A stretch of DNA of 64,000 nucleotides from Nocardia mexicana NBRC 108244 (GTDB taxonomy: Bacteria > Actinomycetota > Actinomycetes > Mycobacteriales > Mycobacteriaceae). A program made the translations under genes and the position numbers. How positions within the stretch are numbered: position 1 is the first letter of the stretch; every line of letters begins with the position of its first letter. This document shows, in pieces, positions 56,334 through 64,000 of this stretch. Location: the NCBI RefSeq assembly GCF_001613165.1, contig NZ_BDBV01000027.1, positions 1 through 64,000 on the forward strand, read 5' to 3'. Below the pieces are notes generated by a model. The model worked only from the letters and a program-made list of their open reading frames with translations, had not been told where the DNA came from and made no database searches.

Positions 56334-57892
56334 AGCTGCTCACCGTCGGGGTGGTCGGGGGTGAAGACGCGCACGGTCTTGGCCGCGGCGATAGCTTTCA
56401 ACACAGCCATTGCCTTGTTGCGCGCCTCGTCGTCCTCGTATTCGGGCACGGAGTCGGCGACGATGCCCGCACCCGCCTGGACGTAGGCCGTGCCGTCCTT
56501 GAGCAGCGCGGTGCGGATCGCGATGGCGGTATCGGCGTCGCCGGCGAAGTCGAGGTAGCCGACCACCCCCGCGTAGGTGCCGCGGCGGGTCGGCTCCAGC
56601 TCCTCGATCAGCTCCATCGCGCGCACCTTCGGGGCGCCGGACAGCGTGCCCGCGGGGAAGCAGGCCCGCACGGCGTCCAGGGCGATCTTGCCCGGCGCCA
56701 GCCGCGCCGACACCGTCGACACCAGGTGCATGACGTGGCTGTAGCGCTCCACGTGCCGGTACTCGGTGACGCGCACCGAGCCCGGCGCGCACACCCGGCC
56801 CAGATCGTTGCGGCCCAGATCGACGAGCATCAGGTGCTCGGCGTTCTCCTTCTCGTCGGCCAGCAGGTCCTTCTCCAGCAGCAGGTCGTCCTCCTCGGTG
56901 GCGCCGCGCCACCGGGTACCGGCGATCGGATGCGTGGTGGCCACGCCGTCCTTCACCGTCACCAGTGCCTCCGGGCTGGACCCGACGATCGAGAAGGCCG
57001 TGCCGCCCTCGCCGTCCGGGATGTGCATCAGATACATGTACGGGCTCGGATTCGACGCCCGCAGCATCCGGTACACCTCCAGCGGACTGCCGTCGTAGTC
57101 CATCTCGAACCGCTGCGACAGCACCACCTGGAACGCCTCGCCCGCCTCGATCTCCTTCACCAGGCGGCGCACCCCGGCGCCGAACTCCTCGGTGGTGCGA
57201 CGGCGGCGGTAGTCCGGTTCGGGCCGGTCGAACACCGACACCGTGGAGGCGGCGGGGGCGGCCAGCGCGGCCGTCATCCGGTCCAGCCGGGCCACCGCGT
57301 CGTCGTAGGCCTCGTCGACCCGCTCGTCGGTGCCGTTCCAGTTGACCGCGTTGGCGATCAGGGTGATCGCGCCCTCGTGGTGGTCGAATGCGGCCAGATC
57401 GGTGGCCAGCATCAGCACCATCTCCGGCAGCTGCAGGTCGTCGGTGGTCAGCTCGGGCAGCCGCTCCATCCGGCGCACGATGTCGTAGCCGAGGTAGCCG
57501 ACCAGGCCGCCGGTCAGCGGCGGCAGGCCCGGCAGCCGCTCGGTGCGCAGCAGCTCCAGCGTCTCGCGCAGGGCGGCCAGCGGCTCACCGCCCGAGGGCG
57601 CGTCGGCCGGGGTGGTGCCCAGCCAGGCGGCCTGCCCGTCGATGACGCTCAGCGCGGCCCGACTGCCCGCGCCGATGAACGACCAGCGCGACCACGATCG
57701 CCCGTTCTCCGCCGACTCGAGCAGGAACGTGCCGGGCCGTTCCGCGCCGAGCTTGCGATAGGCCGACAGCGGAGTCTCCGAGTCGGCCAGCACTTTTCGG
57801 ATGACCGGGACCACGCGGTGTTCGGCCGCGAGCGCGCGGAACTGCTCACGAGTCGTAGTGGTCCCCGGGCCGTCGGTTGCTGCGCCGTGCAT
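56330..57892 (-). CDS. trpE: Anthranilate synthase component I
   Basis: The 520-residue protein has the chorismate-binding core ([52 protein letters not shown]) and the [17 protein letters not shown]-terminal segment with the tryptophan-feedback site LLES. It converts chorismate and ammonia to anthranilate. GATGAGGGG precedes the ATG. trpG and trpD are not adjacent. It is the first gene of the leftward trp operon. Confidence 0.98.
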   Translation of the reverse strand: MHGAATDGPGTTTTREQFRALAAEHRVVPVIRKVLADSETPLSAYRKLGAERPGTFLLESAENGRSWSRWSFIGAGSRAALSVIDGQAAWLGTTPADAPSGGEPLAALRETLELLRTERLPGLPPLTGGLVGYLGYDIVRRMERLPELTTDDLQLPEMVLMLATDLAAFDHHEGAITLIANAVNWNGTDERVDEAYDDAVARLDRMTAALAAPAASTVSVFDRPEPDYRRRRTTEEFGAGVRRLVKEIEAGEAFQVVLSQRFEMDYDGSPLEVYRMLRASNPSPYMYLMHIPDGEGGTAFSIVGSSPEALVTVKDGVATTHPIAGTRWRGATEEDDLLLEKDLLADEKENAEHLMLVDLGRNDLGRVCAPGSVRVTEYRHVERYSHVMHLVSTVSARLAPGKIALDAVRACFPAGTLSGAPKVRAMELIEELEPTRRGTYAGVVGYLDFAGDADTAIAIRTALLKDGTAYVQAGAGIVADSVPEYEDDEARNKAMAVLKAIAAAKTVRVFTPDHPDGEQL

Positions 57893-58120
57893 CCCCTCAT
57901 CATTTCAGGCGGTATACCGCGCCGACGTGTGCGGGGGTGGCCCGGCGGCCCGCCAGGCTACAAATCGGCCACGACGGCCAGCCACGCCCCGCACAGCCCC
58001 GAATAACTGGGGCGAACCCGCCGTGCCGAGGCGCGGCAATTCGGCACCGCCGCGCTCACTAGACTCGCGACGTTCGAAGTCGCACGCGGTATCCCTTGCA
58101 ACGAGAGGAGTTCAACACAG

Positions 58121-58444
58121 ATGTACCCCTCGCAACCGGTCGCACCGGAGGGTCCCCGGCACGCCGCCCCACCCACGATCGGAGGCCCCCTGCCCGGTCA
58201 GCCGCCCCGGATGGTGAATATGAACCACTCCTCGAGCGGCCAGAACCCGGCCAAGCACAATGCGCTCGCGTCGTTCGTGACCTACGTCAAGGCGATCGAG
58301 AACCTGGATCGCCACCGGTTCCCCGACGAGTACGCCGAGCACACCGACCGCATCCGGGAGCTCAAGCCGTTCCTGAAGGCGCACGGCATCCTCGACGTCA
58401 TGGAGATCAAGAATCCGGAGGTCGCCGGAATCCTCGGCGTCTGA
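58121..58444 (+). CDS. Conserved-looking hypothetical protein
   Basis: The 107-residue product has a Pro-rich, disordered first 45 residues and a helical C-terminal half (FVTYVKAIENLDRHRFPDEY, RIRELKPFLKAHGILDVME). I do not recognise the family. GAGAGGAG lies 10-14 bp before the ATG, and third-position GC is typical. It is divergent from trpE and is followed by a dispersed palindrome. Confidence 0.75.
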   Translation: MYPSQPVAPEGPRHAAPPTIGGPLPGQPPRMVNMNHSSSGQNPAKHNALASFVTYVKAIENLDRHRFPDEYAEHTDRIRELKPFLKAHGILDVMEIKNPEVAGILGV

Positions 58445-58478
58445 TTCCGGCCGCGAAGCATGCCGGAATGACGGGGCG
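58443..58478. repeat. Dispersed CCGGCC palindrome
   Basis: GATTCCGGCCGCGAAGCATG then CCGGAATGACGGGG is the same element as at 16720 and 46456. It begins at the stop of the hypothetical gene and lies 47 bp before the peroxiredoxin start. Confidence 0.75.
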
Positions 58479-58524
58479 AGAGCGCGGTACCGGGCGCCGG
58501 GTGCGCCCGGTACTGTCGCTTCCT

Positions 58525-58986
58525 ATGAAGACTGGCCAGCGCGCTCCCCAGTTCGATCTTCCCGACCAGGCCGGGATCGCCCGCTCCCTCGACGCCCTGC
58601 TCTCGGACGGCCCGCTGGTGCTGTTCTTCTTCCCCGCCGCCAATACCCCCGTCTGCACCGCCGAGGCGTGCCACTTCCGGGATCTGGCGAGCGAATTCGC
58701 GGCCGTGGGCGCCTCGTGCGCCGGCATCAGCGCCGATTCGGTCGACACCCAGGCGGGCTTCTCCGATAAGCAGCGACTGGGCTACCCCCTGCTGTCCGAC
58801 CGCGACGGCGCGGTCGCCGAGCGGTTCGGGGTCAAGCGCGGCCTGCTCGGCAAGCTGGCTCCGGTCAAGCGGCAGACATTCGTCATCGATACCGACCGCA
58901 CGGTCCTGAAGGTGATCACCGGTGAACTCCGGGCGAACGTCCATGCCGATCACGCCCTGAGCTTCCTGCGCGACCGAAACAGCTGA
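58525..58986 (+). CDS. bcp: Bcp-type peroxiredoxin
   Basis: The 153-residue protein has peroxidatic Cys44 in NTPVCTAEACHFRD and a second Cys five residues on (Cys49), the pair expected for the atypical two-Cys BCP group, with a GYPLLSDRDGAVAERFGV segment and the RQTFVID strand. It removes peroxides with help from thioredoxin. The ATG at 58525 has little ribosome site (CTTCCT); the message may be leaderless. Confidence 0.95.
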   Translation: MKTGQRAPQFDLPDQAGIARSLDALLSDGPLVLFFFPAANTPVCTAEACHFRDLASEFAAVGASCAGISADSVDTQAGFSDKQRLGYPLLSDRDGAVAERFGVKRGLLGKLAPVKRQTFVIDTDRTVLKVITGELRANVHADHALSFLRDRNS

Positions 58987-59044
58987 TCCAAAACGCCGAG
59001 CCGAGACATTCCCCCGCACCGGGTGGTGCACATACGCTGTTGCC

Positions 59045-59650
59045 ATGACTTCGCGGAGCGTGGAGCAAACATCCGGCAGTAAGCCCGCCACGACCACGTG
59101 GCGCAACCGGATCATCGCGGGGGTGGCGGTCGTGGCGGTGCTCGTGGCCGCCTACTTCATCCTCGCGGCGTTCATTCCGCGCTGGTGGGCACAGCGGATC
59201 GCGAACATGTCGGGCCACGGCAGCTTCGCCAAGGGCATCTGGTCCGGGCTGGCGCTGGGCTTCGTGTGCACCTTGGTGCCGCTGCTGCTCCTACTGTTCG
59301 CCGTCACCGTCTGGAAGCGGCGCGGCGGCCGGTTCCTCGCCGGTGTGGCGGCGGTGCTGGCGGTGGCCGCGGCGCTGCCCAATCTGATGACGCTCACCAT
59401 CGTGCTGGGCGGCAACAACGCCGCGCACGCGGGTGAGCGAATCCTCGACGTGGATGCCCCCGGCTTCCGCGGCGCATCCCTGACCGCCGCCATCGTCGCG
59501 GCGGCGATCTTCCTGCTGCTGGTCTTCGTGGTCGTCCGCCGCCGATACCGCAAACGCCGGGCAGCCAAGCAGGCGCCGCAGCCGCAGACCGCCGAACCGG
59601 CCCCGCCCACCGAGGAATTCCAGCCCCGGGAAGACCCGCCGCTGCATTGA
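59045..59650 (+). CDS. Predicted four-helix membrane protein
   Basis: The 201-residue product has hydrophobic segments at about residues 25-45, 68-90, 98-125 and 148-170, then a basic and Pro/Gln-rich tail (RRRYRKRRAAKQAPQPQTAE). I do not recognise the family; it resembles generic actinobacterial permease-like proteins. No close ribosome site precedes the ATG. Confidence 0.78.
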   Translation: MTSRSVEQTSGSKPATTTWRNRIIAGVAVVAVLVAAYFILAAFIPRWWAQRIANMSGHGSFAKGIWSGLALGFVCTLVPLLLLLFAVTVWKRRGGRFLAGVAAVLAVAAALPNLMTLTIVLGGNNAAHAGERILDVDAPGFRGASLTAAIVAAAIFLLLVFVVVRRRYRKRRAAKQAPQPQTAEPAPPTEEFQPREDPPLH

Positions 59651-59738
59651 GGATCCACGTGATAGGTGTCACGTCATTGACTACACCCGTGACCCTCGAG
59701 CGAAATCATGGCAAACTTGATATCTGCCGGTGACTGAT

Positions 59739-59750
59739 TTGAAGTTTCAA
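59739..59750. promoter_or_regulatory. TTGAA-GT-TTCAA palindrome before the MarR gene
   Basis: A 5+2+5 palindrome in an AT-rich patch (59700-59770) lies about 60 bp before the MarR start. Its size and place suit a MarR-type autoregulatory operator. Confidence 0.5.
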
Positions 59751-59807
59751 TTATCGCTAGCTCTGCTAACGAATAAGCGTCACGCGGCTGCATTGAGAGG
59801 GCGCGAT

Positions 59808-60317
59808 GTGACGAAGTGGCTGAATCCCATCGAACAGCGAGCTTGGCGGACTCTTGTCGCGCTGACGACTCGGCTACCAGCAGCGATGGATACGCAGCTG
59901 CAGCGCGAGTCCGGCGTGACGCATTTCGAGTACTTCGTGATGGCACTGCTGTCAGAGGAGGCCGGCCATCGCTTACAGCTGAGCGAACTTGCCTACAAAG
60001 CAAATGCTTCGCTATCCCGACTTTCCCACGTGGTAACAAAATTGGAGCGTCTCGGCTGGGCGCGCCGGGAAACATTGCGCGGACGACGCGGCGCCTACGC
60101 TGTCCTCACCGACGCCGGTTACCGGAAGGTCGAGGACTCCACGCCCGGCTACCTCGAGGCGGTCCGCGGGCTGGTATTCGACGGCTTGGACGCCGAGCAG
60201 ACCGAGCGGCTGGTTCAGCTCGGTGAGGCGCTGGTCGATCAGATGGAATCCGGGATCAACCGCGGCATCGGCAGGTCGAACGGCCATCCGAGCCCGCCGG
60301 ACAACGGTCAGGACTGA
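59808..60317 (+). CDS. MarR-family transcriptional regulator
   Basis: The 169-residue product is a winged-helix regulator: [20 protein letters not shown], then [20 protein letters not shown], then the wing [23 protein letters not shown] at 59808 follows GAGAGGG; an in-frame GTG at 59730 would add 26 residues but crosses the AT-rich operator region. The first half of the gene is less GC-rich than its neighbours. Its 3' end overlaps the hisI 3' end by 10 bp (convergent). Confidence 0.88.
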   Translation: MTKWLNPIEQRAWRTLVALTTRLPAAMDTQLQRESGVTHFEYFVMALLSEEAGHRLQLSELAYKANASLSRLSHVVTKLERLGWARRETLRGRRGAYAVLTDAGYRKVEDSTPGYLEAVRGLVFDGLDAEQTERLVQLGEALVDQMESGINRGIGRSNGHPSPPDNGQD

Positions 60318-60655
60318 GCCGCCAGCAGCACGTCGCTGTCCCAGCAGGTGTGGGTGCCGGTGTGGCAGGCCGCGCCCTCCTGGTCCACGATCAGCAACAC
60401 GGCGTCGCCGTCGCAGTCCAGGCGCACCTCGTGCACGTACTGCGTGTGCCCGGACGTCTCGCCCTTGACCCAGTACTGCTGCCGGGACCGGGAGTAGTAG
60501 GTCGCCTTGCGGGTCTCGAGGGTCCGGGCCAGCGCCTCGTCGTCCATCCACGCCATCATCAGCACGTCGCCGGTGTCGCGCTCCTGCGCGATCGCCGCGA
60601 CCAGCCCGGCCTCGTTGCGCTTGAGGCGGGCGGCGACGGCGGGATCCAGACTCAT
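60308..60655 (-). CDS. hisI: Phosphoribosyl-AMP cyclohydrolase
   Basis: The 115-residue protein has [38 protein letters not shown] and [15 protein letters not shown], the zinc- and substrate-binding segments of HisI. It opens the adenine ring in histidine synthesis. It lies 35 bp after hisF. It is the last gene of the leftward his set. Confidence 0.97.
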   Translation of the reverse strand: MSLDPAVAARLKRNEAGLVAAIAQERDTGDVLMMAWMDDEALARTLETRKATYYSRSRQQYWVKGETSGHTQYVHEVRLDCDGDAVLLIVDQEGAACHTGTHTCWDSDVLLAAQS

Positions 60656-60690
60656 GCAGACCTTTATATCAATGCCTGCGTGTCGGGCCG

Positions 60691-61464
60691 TCAGCGGACG
60701 GTGATGCCCTCGGCCCGCATCGCGTCCTTGACCTGGCCGATGGTGAGATCGCCGAAGTGGAAGACGCTGGCGGCCAGCACGGCGTCCGCGCCGGTCTGCA
60801 CCGCCGGAGGGAAGTGCTCGACACCGCCCGCGCCGCCGCTGGCGATGATCGGCACCGAGACCGCCTTGCGGACCGACGCGATCATCGGCAGGTCGAATCC
60901 GGCCTTGGTGCCGTCGGCGTCCATCGAGTTCAGCAGGATCTCCCCGACGCCCAGTTCGGCGCCGCGCAGCGCCCATTCGATCGCGTCGATGCCGGTGCTG
61001 CGCTTGCCGCCGTGGGTGGTGACCTCCCATCCGGACGGGGTGGCCGGATTGCCGTCGGGGACCAGCCGTGCGTCGACGGACAGCACGATGCACTGCGAGC
61101 CGAACCGCTGCGACATCTCCCGCAGGATCTCCGGATTCGCGATGGCGGCGGTGTTGACCGAGACCTTGTCCGCCCCGGCGCGCAGCAGCCGGTCCACATC
61201 GTCGACGGTGCGCACGCCGCCGCCCACGGTGAGCGGGATGAAGATCTGCTCGGCGGTGCGGGTCACCACGTCGATCATGGTGCCGCGGTCGCCGGAGGAG
61301 GCGGTGACGTCGAGGAAGGTGAGCTCGTCGGCGCCCTGGGCATCGTAGGCGGCGGCCAATTCGACGGGATCGCCCGCGTCGCGCAGGTTTTCGAAGTTCA
61401 CGCCCTTCACGACGCGGCCCGCATCGACGTCCAGGCACGGAATCACGCGTACGGCCAACGTCAT
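60691..61464 (-). CDS. hisF: Imidazole glycerol phosphate synthase cyclase subunit
   Basis: The 257-residue TIM barrel has [34 protein letters not shown] and [14 protein letters not shown]. With HisH it makes imidazole glycerol phosphate and AICAR. AGGAGGCGCC precedes the ATG, which overlaps the impC stop by four bases. Confidence 0.98.
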   Translation of the reverse strand: MTLAVRVIPCLDVDAGRVVKGVNFENLRDAGDPVELAAAYDAQGADELTFLDVTASSGDRGTMIDVVTRTAEQIFIPLTVGGGVRTVDDVDRLLRAGADKVSVNTAAIANPEILREMSQRFGSQCIVLSVDARLVPDGNPATPSGWEVTTHGGKRSTGIDAIEWALRGAELGVGEILLNSMDADGTKAGFDLPMIASVRKAVSVPIIASGGAGGVEHFPPAVQTGADAVLAASVFHFGDLTIGQVKDAMRAEGITVR

Positions 61465-62405
61465 GGCGCCTCCTCGGAGTTGTTGCCGCGACGCCCCGGG
61501 CTCCCGTCGTCCGCGCGAACGCCGGGATCCTCGTGCGCCACGGTGGATCCCGGCGCGATTCCGGGATGAGGAGTAGCGGCCGCGCTGTCGATCAGTTCGA
61601 GCAGTTCTCCGTGCACCCCGGGTGCGGCAGCGAGCACCGACCCCGAGGTGATGGTCCACGGTTCGCCGCGCAGGTCGGTGACCACTCCCCCGGCCGCGCG
61701 CACGAGGGCGACACCCGCCGCGTTGTCCCACGGATGGTGGCCGAAGACCACGGCCCCGCCGAGCACCCCGGAGGCGGTGAACGCCAGGTCGATTCCGGTG
61801 GAGCCGTGCATGCGCACTCGCCCCGACAACCGGCTCAGCGCCCCCAGCAGGTCGAAACGGAAGCGGCCGGGAATGCGGCCGTGGCTGTCGATATTGAATG
61901 CGCCGAAACCGATCATGGCGTCCGAGAGCCGTCCGGAATCCAAGGGCGGCAGCGGTTTTCCGTCCAGCAGCACCGGGCCGCCGACGGCCGCGGCGTACCG
62001 GCGGCCGAGCAGCGGCAGCCAGGTCAGTCCGAGCACCGGTTCACCGCCGTCGACCAGCGCCAGCAGCATTCCCGACAGCGGGTGTCCCGCAGAGTAATTG
62101 AAGGTGCCGTCGATCGGATCGAGCACCCAGGCGGTGCCCGAGGTCAGCTCCGGTCCGCCGAATTCCTCGCCGTGCACCGGGATTCCGGTCCGCTCGCGCA
62201 GCTGCGCCGAGAGCGTGCGCTCCAGCTCGAGATCCAGTTCGGTGGCGAAGTCGCCGCGGCCCTTGGCGACCGCGCTCGGCGCGCCGACGCCCTCCACGAA
62301 ACGCGGTGTGGCCGAATCCAGTAGCTCGCTCGCGACGGTCAGCAGTCCGGCGAGTTCGGTGCCGGGGACGCCGCCCACCGGCCGGTCGCCGTTTTCGGTC
62401 GCCAT
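61461..62405 (-). CDS. impC: Inositol monophosphatase-family phosphatase
   Basis: The 314-residue protein has the metal-binding Glu in [22 protein letters not shown] and [17 protein letters not shown], the IMPase signatures. Placed between hisA and hisF it corresponds by position to mycobacterial impC; related proteins serve as histidinol phosphatase (HisN), so a histidine role is possible. The C-terminal 40 residues are low-complexity. It starts 4 bp after hisA. Confidence 0.9.
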   Translation of the reverse strand: MATENGDRPVGGVPGTELAGLLTVASELLDSATPRFVEGVGAPSAVAKGRGDFATELDLELERTLSAQLRERTGIPVHGEEFGGPELTSGTAWVLDPIDGTFNYSAGHPLSGMLLALVDGGEPVLGLTWLPLLGRRYAAAVGGPVLLDGKPLPPLDSGRLSDAMIGFGAFNIDSHGRIPGRFRFDLLGALSRLSGRVRMHGSTGIDLAFTASGVLGGAVVFGHHPWDNAAGVALVRAAGGVVTDLRGEPWTITSGSVLAAAPGVHGELLELIDSAAATPHPGIAPGSTVAHEDPGVRADDGSPGRRGNNSEEAP

Positions 62406-62409
62406 ACCC

Positions 62410-63141
62410 TCAGCGCACCGCGGCCAGCGCCTCGGGCAGCGTGAATCGCCCGGCGTACAGGGCCTTTCCGACGATCGCGCCCTCCACGCCCTCGGGCACC
62501 AGCCCGGCGATGGCGCGCAGGTCGTCCAGGGTGGAGACGCCGCCGGAGGCGATCACCGGGGCCTCGGTGGCATTGGTGACCTCGCGCAGCAGGTCGAGGT
62601 TCGGGCCGGTGAGGGTGCCGTCCTTGGTGACGTCGGTGACGACGTAGCGCGGGCAGCCGTCGCGCTCCAGGCGCTCGAGCACCTCCCACAGGTCACCGCC
62701 GTCGCTGACCCAGCCGCGCCCGCGCAGCCGGTACTCGCCGTCGATGATCCGCACGTCCATGCCCACGGCGATACGGTCCCCGTATTCGGCGATGGCGCGC
62801 GCACACCACTGCGGGTCCTCCAGCGCGGCGGTGCCGAGGTTGACCCGGGCGCAGCCGGTGGCCAGGGCCGCCTTCAGCGACTCGTCGTCGCGAATGCCGC
62901 CGGACAGCTCGACCTGCACATCGAGTTCGCCGACCACCTCGGCGAGCAGCTCGCGGTTGGAGCCGCGGCCGAAGGCGGCGTCCAGGTCGACCAGATGCAC
63001 CCATTCCGCCCCGGCCTGCTGCCAGGCCAGCGCGGCCTCGCGCGGGGACCCGTAGCTCGTTTCGCTGCCGGCCTCGCCCTGAACCAGGCGCACGGCCTCC
63101 CCATTGGCGACATCGACGGCAGGTAGCAGCACAAGACTCAC
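62410..63141 (-). CDS. hisA: HisA/PriA-type isomerase
   Basis: The 243-residue TIM barrel has [20 protein letters not shown], the substrate loop, and [17 protein letters not shown] segment, with [13 protein letters not shown] at the end. It isomerises ProFAR in histidine synthesis. In mycobacteria and streptomycetes PriA also acts as TrpF. No trpF is seen with the trp genes here, which fits a bifunctional role, but dual function is inferred. Confidence 0.95.
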   Translation of the reverse strand: MSLVLLPAVDVANGEAVRLVQGEAGSETSYGSPREAALAWQQAGAEWVHLVDLDAAFGRGSNRELLAEVVGELDVQVELSGGIRDDESLKAALATGCARVNLGTAALEDPQWCARAIAEYGDRIAVGMDVRIIDGEYRLRGRGWVSDGGDLWEVLERLERDGCPRYVVTDVTKDGTLTGPNLDLLREVTNATEAPVIASGGVSTLDDLRAIAGLVPEGVEGAIVGKALYAGRFTLPEALAAVR

Positions 63142-63370
63142 AAAAGCAGCCTACTGAACAGCGTTCCTGGTCTCGGCGCCGGGATGGCGCAAATAGGACG
63201 CCGGTCACGGCCATGCGCCGCGATCTGCGAGGTTTGCCCGGCCCTCCGGCGGGCAATACGAACTACGTTGTGCCGACCCACCGGCGAGAGTCCGGTCACA
63301 CGCCGAACGTGCGTATCCTGGGGTCCGGCTCCCATAGTCCCCATCACGTCTACCACCAAGGATTTCAGTC

Positions 63371-63850
63371 ATGCCCCGGATCACGCTGCGCCGCTTCGTG
63401 ATTGCGCTGCCCCCGGCGGCGGTCGCGGTGGCCGCGCTGACCGTGATTCCACCGGCGGCCGCCGCACCCACCGATCCCGCCCAGCTGGCCGCGTGCGATT
63501 TCGGCCGCCAGCTCAGCACGTTCGACTTCAACGCCTACGACGACTACGACCAGCGGGTGCTGGACCGCTCCACCGGCCCTTTCCACGAGCAGTTCCAGGC
63601 TTCCGCCGCCGAGCGCCGCGCCCGCGCCACCGGCTCGCACACCATCGCCGAGGCGCGGACGGTCGAATGCCGCACCGAGACCTCCGATCCCGAGCACGCC
63701 GAGATCATGGTGACCGTCGACCAGTCGACCCGCAGCGACGTCACCCTGGGCCTGCCGCAGCCGATTCGCTCGAGCATGCGGGTGTACCTGGACAATGTCG
63801 AAGGCCGCTGGCTGGCCAGCCGGGTGGACCCGGTGCAGGCCATGCGGTAA
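63371..63850 (+). CDS. Secreted protein, Mce-associated-like
   Basis: The 159-residue product has an N-terminal signal peptide (RRFVIALPPAAVAVAALTV, cleavage after PAAAA near residue 32) and a mature domain with the pattern TFDFNAYDDYDQRVLDRSTG, EARTVECRTETSDPEHAEIM and a terminal WLASRVDPVQAMR strand. This fits the NTF2-like domain of actinobacterial Mce-associated secreted or anchored proteins, function unknown. It is followed to the window end by about 150 bp without a gene. Confidence 0.8.
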   Translation: MPRITLRRFVIALPPAAVAVAALTVIPPAAAAPTDPAQLAACDFGRQLSTFDFNAYDDYDQRVLDRSTGPFHEQFQASAAERRARATGSHTIAEARTVECRTETSDPEHAEIMVTVDQSTRSDVTLGLPQPIRSSMRVYLDNVEGRWLASRVDPVQAMR

Positions 63851-64000
63851 TTTCTGCCTCCGCTTCGCTGCGGCGGGTTTGGCTCTCGCTTCGCGGCCGG
63901 GGTTGGCAAGGTGGCCGGGTTAGGAGAGTACGGAGACGCGCTGCCGTGAAGGCTTAGGAACCAGAACCGGTTTCGGGTAGACCTGCTGTGAAGTAGCTGA

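Overview
The window is 64 kb of very high-GC DNA with dense genes, many GTG/TTG starts, ATGA/GTGA stop-start overlaps and actinobacterial families (WhiB, SARP, ANTAR regulator, coaE-GrpB fusion, PriA-type hisA, TIGR02234). Gene order from rightmost to leftmost follows the M. tuberculosis block hisA-impC-hisF-hisI ... trpE-(TIGR02234)-trpC-trpB-trpA-lgt ... pyk-tesB ... pdtaR ... polA ... rpsA ... coaE-(DUF402)-uvrB as I remember it. The best guess is a Nocardia-like mycolic-acid actinomycete chromosome. No phage, plasmid, insertion sequence or CRISPR array was seen.

Layout. 1-10 kb is a regulator-rich accessory stretch: a SARP/ATPase activator that runs off the left edge, a small WhiB-like protein with an extra Cys pair module, a tiny unknown protein, a large LuxR-type (LAL) ATPase regulator, small membrane proteins, a DHA2 exporter, a potassium channel and an AraC regulator. 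10-20 kb is conserved core: a VOC protein, uvrB, two DUF402 paralogues, coaE, a Tat-exported phospholipase C and rpsA. 20-34.8 kb is mixed: a methyltransferase, a long repeat-rich protein with ETTAIP motifs, an SPFH/ribbon-helix-helix pair, an FAD oxidoreductase with a divergent LysR regulator, a polar amino-acid ABC transporter, an isopropylmalate-dehydrogenase-like enzyme, an RNA-ligase-like phosphoesterase, thioredoxin, a stand-alone LeuA regulatory domain, a Cys-rich four-helix-type protein and a small three-helix-bundle protein.

34.9-44.5 kb holds polA, a branched-chain amino-acid transporter operon (binding protein, livH, livM and a single fused livG-livF gene), the ANTAR regulator pdtaR and tRNA-Leu(CAA). 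44.6-51.2 kb holds a DUF4188 protein, a low-molecular-weight phosphatase, tesB, pyk, an amino-acid permease/binding-protein pair and a TM2 protein. 51.2-58 kb is lgt plus the trp operon (trpE-TIGR02234-trpC-trpB-trpA), all leftward. 58-63.9 kb holds a small unknown protein, a Bcp peroxiredoxin, a membrane protein, a MarR regulator, the leftward his genes hisA-impC-hisF-hisI and a secreted protein. The trp genes lack trpF, and hisA is of the type that serves both pathways in related organisms, so the trp and his blocks are probably linked biochemically.

Sequence-level structure includes several short tandem arrays (18, 22, 21 and 60 bp units), a dispersed CCGGCC/GCCGG palindrome family at gene ends, and several strong hairpins and operator-like palindromes. 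The strongest candidates for something undescribed are the ETTAIP-repeat protein, the WhiB protein with a C-terminal zinc-ribbon-like module, the SPFH/RHH pair with its palindrome, and the structured leader before trpC. None is proven by sequence alone.
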